From Gordonia sp. PDNC005 (lineage in GTDB: Bacteria > Actinomycetota > Actinomycetes > Mycobacteriales > Mycobacteriaceae), in the NCBI RefSeq assembly GCF_016919385.1, contig NZ_CP070351.1, forward strand, positions 1,612,001 through 1,676,000: a DNA stretch of 64,000 nucleotides, in the 5' to 3' direction. Positions 58,921 to 64,000 of this stretch are shown piece after piece (the stretch's first letter is position 1; each line of letters begins with the position of its first letter). Made by a program: the position numbers and the translations under genes. The notes under the pieces were generated by a model. It was not told the origin of the DNA. It worked only from the letters and a program-made list of their open reading frames with translations, and did no database searches.

Positions 58921-59848
58921 CGGCCTGCCGTCTTTCCACGACGGAACTCTCAGCGATCCGGCGCTCACCGCGGCGCTCAAGTCTCTCGAGCTGACCGTCC
59001 GACGCAAGTTGGACGGCGTGCTGCAGGGAGAGCACCTCGGCTTGATCCCAGGCCCCGGTTCGGAGCCGGGGGAGGCCAGGCCCTATCAGCCCGGCGACGA
59101 CATCCGTCGCATGGAGTGGTCCGTGACCGCGAGAACCTCGACGCCGCACGTGCGTCAGATGATCGCCGATCGTGAACTCGAGACCTGGTTCGTCGTCGAT
59201 GCATCCGCCAGCCTCGACTTCGGGTCGGGAACGCGGACCAAGCGTGATCTCGCGGTCGCCGCGTGTGCCGCGATCGTCCACCTGACAGCGGGCGGAGGCA
59301 ACCGGCACGGCGCGATCATCGTGACGGGCGACGACATCGTCCGCCTGCCCGCGCGATCGGGCCGTGCGCACGACCGTGCGCTCCTCAAAGCTGTCGCGAC
59401 CACACATCGCAGCAATCCGGGAGTGCGGGGCGACCTCGACGCAGGGTTTGAGGCACTTCGACGTCCGATGAGGCGCAGGGGACTGGCGGTGGTCGTCAGC
59501 GACTTCCTCGGTCCCATCGACTGGGATCGTTCGCTTCGTGCGATCGGCGCCCACCACGAACTGCTCGGCGTCGAGGTGCTCGATCCACGGGATGTGGAAC
59601 TGCCCGACGTCGGCCAGCTGACGCTCCGGGACGCCGAGTCGGGTGAACTGCTCGACGTCGACGCGACGCCCCGATTGCGCGCCGACTATGCAGCCGCCGC
59701 CGCGGATCACCGTGGCATGGTGCAGAGGGCGTTCCGCAGCAGTGGCGGCCCCGTGCTCTCGTTGCGGACCGACCGAGATTGGCTGTCGGACACCGTCAGA
59801 TTCGTCGGCGAGCGGCGCCGGGGCATGGCGGCCGGGGTCGCCCGATGA
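58907..59848 (+). CDS. DUF58 domain protein
   Basis: 313 residues from ATG 58907 (MSADSGLPSFHDGTLS). The DUF58 block GEARPYQPGDDIRRMEWSVTART is clear (about residues 58-80), and ETWFVVDASASLDFGSG resembles a VWA metal site with D-A-S-A-S. It overlaps the end of moxR by 14 nt and the next gene by 4 nt, so the three are translationally coupled. Likely partner of MoxR in a conserved but poorly defined assembly. Confidence 0.9.
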
Positions 59849-60837
59849 ACGATCTCTTCGCCCACCCGTGGTGGCTGGCGTCGATCCTGCTCGTCGTCGC
59901 CCTCATCGCTTCGTATGTGTTCGTGCTGAGGCGCCGTAAGGCGCGTTCGTTCAGGTTCGCGAACCTCGACGTCCTCAAGTCCGTCTCTCCTGGAAAGACG
60001 GACCGCTTCCGGCATGTGCCGTTCGCGATCCTCGCCGTCGGGCTGCTCCTGTTGACGATCGCCATGGCCGGTCCGATCGCCGAGCGCGACGTCGCACGCA
60101 ACCGTGCCACAGTCGTCCTCGTGGTCGACGTCTCGCAATCGATGAAGTCGACCGACGTCGCACCCAGCCGTCTGCAGGCCGCGCAGGCCGCGGGCAAGCG
60201 ATTCGCCGATGACCTCACCGACGGCATCAACCTCGGCCTGGTCGCGTTCGCCGGCACTGCGTCGACGCTGGTGTCGCCGACCCCCGATCATGATGCGACG
60301 AAGAAGGCCCTCGACAATCTGAAGTTGGCCGAGAAGACGGCGACAGGTGAAGGCATCTTCGCAGGTCTGCAGCTCATTCAGACGTTGAATGCGGCACTCG
60401 GCGGCGACTCGGCCGCACCGCCCGCCCGCATCGTCCTCCTCTCGGACGGCAAACAGACGGTTCCCGAGAACCCCGACGATCCTCGCGGCGGCTTCACCGC
60501 CGCTCGCAAGGCCAAGGAGAAGAGCATCCCGGTCTCGACGATCTCGTTCGGCACCATGCACGGCACCGTCGAGATCGAGGGCCCGAACGGCGGATCCGAA
60601 ACGGTCGACGTCCCGGTGGACGACGAGTCGCTCAGAACGATCGCGAATCTGTCGGGCGGCGACTTCTTCACCGCATCGAGTCTCGACGAGCTCAACAAGG
60701 TGTACGCGACTCTGCAGAAACAGATCGGCTATGAACGTCAGCGCGGCGACAACTCCCGTCCGTGGCTCATCGCCGGGACGATCCTCGCGATCCTGGGTTC
60801 GGTCGCCGCCTTGTTCCTGAACCGCCGGCTGCCCTGA
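59845..60837 (+). CDS. VWA domain-containing membrane protein (BatA/Rv1481-like)
   Basis: 330 residues from ATG 59845, overlapping the DUF58 stop. Topology: a membrane helix near the N-terminus (WLASILLVVALIASYVFVL), a second around residues 55-75 (AILAVGLLLLTIAMA), a von Willebrand A domain with MIDAS VVDVSQSMKST (DxSxS), and a C-terminal helix (WLIAGTILAILGSVAALFL). Works with MoxR and DUF58. The gene precedes fabG1-inhA, as in mycobacteria. Confidence 0.92.
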   Translation: MNDLFAHPWWLASILLVVALIASYVFVLRRRKARSFRFANLDVLKSVSPGKTDRFRHVPFAILAVGLLLLTIAMAGPIAERDVARNRATVVLVVDVSQSMKSTDVAPSRLQAAQAAGKRFADDLTDGINLGLVAFAGTASTLVSPTPDHDATKKALDNLKLAEKTATGEGIFAGLQLIQTLNAALGGDSAAPPARIVLLSDGKQTVPENPDDPRGGFTAARKAKEKSIPVSTISFGTMHGTVEIEGPNGGSETVDVPVDDESLRTIANLSGGDFFTASSLDELNKVYATLQKQIGYERQRGDNSRPWLIAGTILAILGSVAALFLNRRLP

Positions 60838-60875
60838 CCTCGTAGAGCATTCCGACCCACCGCTGTGTGACTGCT

Positions 60876-60906
60876 TTGGCAGTCACGTACTCATCTGAGA
60901 TAGGTT
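60876..60906 (+). promoter_or_regulatory. Promoter of fabG1-inhA (-35 TTGGCA, -10 TAGGTT)
   Basis: TTGGCA at 60876-60881 and TAGGTT at 60901-60906, 19 nt apart. The -10 ends 8 nt before the ATG at 60915, suggesting a leaderless transcript. In mycobacteria fabG1 and inhA are also transcribed from a promoter before fabG1. Confidence 0.45.
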
Positions 60907-60908
60907 GA

Positions 60909-61646
<738 letters not shown>

Positions 61647-61685
61647 CAACTACTCTTTCCCACCCCTCGGACTAGGAGCATTCAC

Positions 61686-62519
61686 GTGACCGGCATCCTC
61701 GCAGGCAAGACAGTTCTCGTCACCGGCATCATCACCGACGCGTCCATCGCGTTCCACACCGCCAAGGTGGCGCAGGAGCAGGGCGCGACGGTGATCATCA
61801 CCGGCATCCCTGAGCGCCTGCGTCTGATCGACCGCATCGCCAAGCGTCTGCCGCAGGAGGTGCCGCCCGCCATTCCGCTCGACGTCACCGACGAGGAGAG
61901 CCTGGGCGCGCTCGCCGACAAAGTCCGCGAACTCGCACCGCAGGGAATCGACGGCGTCGTCCACTCGATCGCCTTCGCCCCCAAGACTCTGATGGGGCCG
62001 GACGCGGTGCCGTTCCTCGAAGGACCGGGTCCCGATGTCTCGCGCGCCTTCGAGATCTCGGCGTGGAGTTACGCCTCCCTCGCGCGCGCGGCGCTGCCCG
62101 TCATGAACGAGGGCGGTTCCATCGTCGGCATGGACTTCGACCCGCGCACGGCAATGCCCGACTACAACTGGATGGGCGTCGCCAAGGCCGCCCTGGAGTC
62201 GGTCAACCGGTATGTGGCACGCGAGGTCGGCGAGGCGAAGCGCATCCGCTCCAACCTCGTGGCCGCCGGCCCGATCAAGACTCTCGCGGCCAAGGCGATC
62301 TCGGGTACCGCGACCGACGATGCGAAGAAGCTCAACATGCTCAACGAGTACTGGGACGGCGCGTCGCCCATCGGCTGGAACGTCGACGATCCGGGTGTCG
62401 TCGGCACCAGCGTGTGCGCACTGCTGTCGGACTTCCTGCCCGCCACCACCGGTTCGATCGTGTACGTCGACGGCGGCGCAAGCCACAACACGTGGTTCCC
62501 GGACAACTTCCTCAGCTGA
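61686..62519 (+). CDS. inhA: Enoyl-ACP reductase InhA
   Basis: 277 residues from GTG 61686, with AGGAG upstream. Reduces trans-2-enoyl-ACP in FAS-II and is the isoniazid target in mycobacteria. The NADH motif GIITDASIA opens the protein, the active-site [11 protein letters not shown] has Tyr and Lys, and the loop [13 protein letters not shown] holds the Ser equivalent to M. tuberculosis S94. Small differences (IAFAP instead of IGFMP) lie next to it. The hemH start follows its stop by 1 nt. Confidence 0.96.
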   Translation: MTGILAGKTVLVTGIITDASIAFHTAKVAQEQGATVIITGIPERLRLIDRIAKRLPQEVPPAIPLDVTDEESLGALADKVRELAPQGIDGVVHSIAFAPKTLMGPDAVPFLEGPGPDVSRAFEISAWSYASLARAALPVMNEGGSIVGMDFDPRTAMPDYNWMGVAKAALESVNRYVAREVGEAKRIRSNLVAAGPIKTLAAKAISGTATDDAKKLNMLNEYWDGASPIGWNVDDPGVVGTSVCALLSDFLPATTGSIVYVDGGASHNTWFPDNFLS

Positions 62520-62520
62520 C

Positions 62521-63582
62521 GTGAGCGACTCGTCGAAGGACGACAGTGCGTTCGACGCGCTGCTGTTCCTCTCGTTCGGCGGCCCCGACAAGCCCGAGGA
62601 CGTCCGCCCGTTCCTGGAGAACGTGACCCGCGGTCGTGGGGTGCCGCCCGAGCGGCTCGACGAAGTGGTCAAGCACTACCTCCACTTCGGTGGCGTGTCG
62701 CCGATCAACCGGCTCAACCTGGACATGATCGATGCGCTCCGCACGGAACTCGACCGTCGCGGCCGCAGGGATCTACCGATCTACTTCGGCAACCGCAACT
62801 GGCATCCGCTTGCCGGAGACACGCTGTCGGAGATGGTCGACGACGGTCACCGCCGCGTCCTGGTGTTCCCGACCTCCGCCTGGGGCGGCTACTCCGGGTG
62901 CCGCCAGTATCACGAGGACATCGCCGCGGCACTCGCCGCGCTCCCCGAACCCGAATCCGATCTGCTCGTCCGCAAACTGCCGCACTTCGCGGAGGAGCCG
63001 GCATTCCGAGGCGCCGTCGCCGACGCGGTCCGGGCGGCGTTCACAGGTTTCGAGGACGGGCCGACACCACGTCTGGTGTTCACAGCTCACTCGATCCCGG
63101 AGTCGGCTGATCGAGCCGCGGGTCCGGCCTCCGACGGTGGACATCTCTACTCGCGCCAGGTCGCGGCCGCGTCGGCGGCTGTGGCGGACGCGGTCGGTGC
63201 CGACGAGTTCGACGTCGTCTGGCAGTCGAGGTCCGGTCCGCCGCAGGTTCCGTGGCTCGAGCCGGACATCTGCGATCACCTGCGCGCACTGTCCGACGAC
63301 GGTGTGACCCGAGTGGTGGTGTGCCCGATCGGCTTCATCTCCGATCACCTCGAAGTGGTGTGGGACCTCGACTCGGAAGCGGCGGACGTCGCGGCCGATC
63401 TGGGGATGGATTACGTCCGAGTCCCGACTGCCGGAGCTTCTTCGCGTTTCGTCGGCCTCATCGCCGATCTCGTCGAGCGATACATCGACGGCGGGGGAGA
63501 CCTCACCGCTCTCGGCTGTTCCGACAACGGCACCGCATGTCGTCCCGACTGCTGTGTCCCGGTCCGCCGACCCGGCAAGTGA
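62521..63582 (+). CDS. hemH: Ferrochelatase
   Basis: 353 residues from a GTG that follows the inhA stop after one base. Inserts iron into the porphyrin ring. Landmarks: FLSFGGPDKPEDVRPFLENV, TAHSIPESAD (metal-binding His) and VVVCPIGFISDHLEVVWDLD. The C-terminus CSDNGTACRPDCCVP and the internal YSGCRQYH supply cysteines that fit a [2Fe-2S] cluster as in other actinobacterial ferrochelatases. It matches hemZ (Rv1485). Confidence 0.95.
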   Translation: MSDSSKDDSAFDALLFLSFGGPDKPEDVRPFLENVTRGRGVPPERLDEVVKHYLHFGGVSPINRLNLDMIDALRTELDRRGRRDLPIYFGNRNWHPLAGDTLSEMVDDGHRRVLVFPTSAWGGYSGCRQYHEDIAAALAALPEPESDLLVRKLPHFAEEPAFRGAVADAVRAAFTGFEDGPTPRLVFTAHSIPESADRAAGPASDGGHLYSRQVAAASAAVADAVGADEFDVVWQSRSGPPQVPWLEPDICDHLRALSDDGVTRVVVCPIGFISDHLEVVWDLDSEAADVAADLGMDYVRVPTAGASSRFVGLIADLVERYIDGGGDLTALGCSDNGTACRPDCCVPVRRPGK

Positions 63583-63597
63583 CGAGTGGAGTCGAGG

Positions 63598-63966
63598 TCA
63601 CCGTCGATAGTCGGTGATCAGCGTGTTGATCGCGGCTGTGCGTGCCGTGCGGGTGAGTGATGTGAGGCGCCGGAGTCGATCATCGGCGACGGTCGACTGA
63701 GCGCCGCTGACACCGAGTGTCCCGACACCCGCCAGTTGGATGATCGCGTCGACCTGAGCGGCTGCTGCGAGGACGCGGTCCACCCGTGGGTTGTCGTGGG
63801 GTGGGAGGTCGAGTCGGCGGGCCTCGGTCATGGCGGCGAGGGCGTCTCGCAGGTCAGCGGGGGAGGTCGGACGTGCGCCCGACAACCCGGCGATGATCTG
63901 GGCCGCCTCACCGACTGCCTCCAGGAGTTCGTATTCGAGTTCTCCGAGGGGCAGGTCGGACGACAT
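63598..63966 (-). CDS. Hypothetical protein, possibly longer than shown
   Basis: 122 residues from the ATG at 63966 (MSSDLPLGELEYELL). Mostly helical, Ala/Leu/Arg-rich, without signal peptide, membrane helix or known motif; DLRDALAAMTEARRLDLPPHDN and IIQLAGVGTLGVSG are the recognisable stretches. The frame remains open beyond the ATG to the end of the window, so the gene may start further upstream. It converges on hemH with a 15-nt gap. Confidence 0.5.
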   Translation of the reverse strand: MSSDLPLGELEYELLEAVGEAAQIIAGLSGARPTSPADLRDALAAMTEARRLDLPPHDNPRVDRVLAAAAQVDAIIQLAGVGTLGVSGAQSTVADDRLRRLTSLTRTARTAAINTLITDYRR

Positions 63967-64000
63967 CCGGTCGACTGCGACGGCCGTGCTGAACCTTCTC

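Overview
The window is a 64 kb chromosomal segment of a high-GC actinobacterium of the mycolic-acid-bearing group (Mycobacteriales). Gordonia or a close relative is my best guess, but that rests on gene order and protein style only. The backbone follows the Mycobacterium tuberculosis Rv1445c-Rv1485 order: pgl-opcA-zwf-tal-tkt, ctaB, qor, ctaA, an ABC-2 exporter, mptB, sufR-sufB-sufD-sufC-sufS-sufU-sufT, thioredoxin, an ABC-F protein, TetR, aconitase, an NlpC/P60 hydrolase, moxR-DUF58-VWA, fabG1-inhA and hemH. Mycolate (FabG1/InhA) and lipomannan (MptB) genes support this placement. I found no rRNA or tRNA gene, CRISPR array, insertion sequence or phage gene.

Layout. 1-3.85 kb (minus): a sulfur-type operon (permease, ATPase, lipoprotein, flavin monooxygenase) behind a SAM-IV riboswitch. 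4-6.8 kb: PEP carboxylase. 6.85-13.3 kb (minus): oxidative and non-oxidative pentose phosphate operon. 13.5-22.5 kb: heme O/heme A synthesis, quinone oxidoreductase, exporter and mannosyltransferase. 22.6-28.9 kb: complete SUF iron-sulfur operon behind a SufR-type operator. 29-44.98 kb: variable redox, carotenoid, envelope and lipid genes, including a class F sortase next to a likely surface substrate and an FMO-hydrolase-acyl-CoA ligase cluster. 45-51.7 kb: a Ser/Thr kinase-STAND protein with a frameshift, a paralogous SARP-STAND regulator and a small membrane protein. 51.75-63.6 kb: aconitase, cell-wall hydrolase, MoxR cluster, FAS-II reductases and ferrochelatase.

Functional themes are central carbon flux and NADPH supply (ppc, zwf cluster, acn), heme and Fe-S biogenesis (ctaB, ctaA, hemH, suf) and envelope construction (mptB, RipA-like, fabG1-inhA, sortase). 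Many genes start 5-8 nt after a TANNNT -10 box, which points to leaderless transcription. The least conventional parts are the kinase/SARP STAND pair, the sortase-linked surface protein with an unusual C-terminus, and the riboswitch-controlled monooxygenase/ABC operon.
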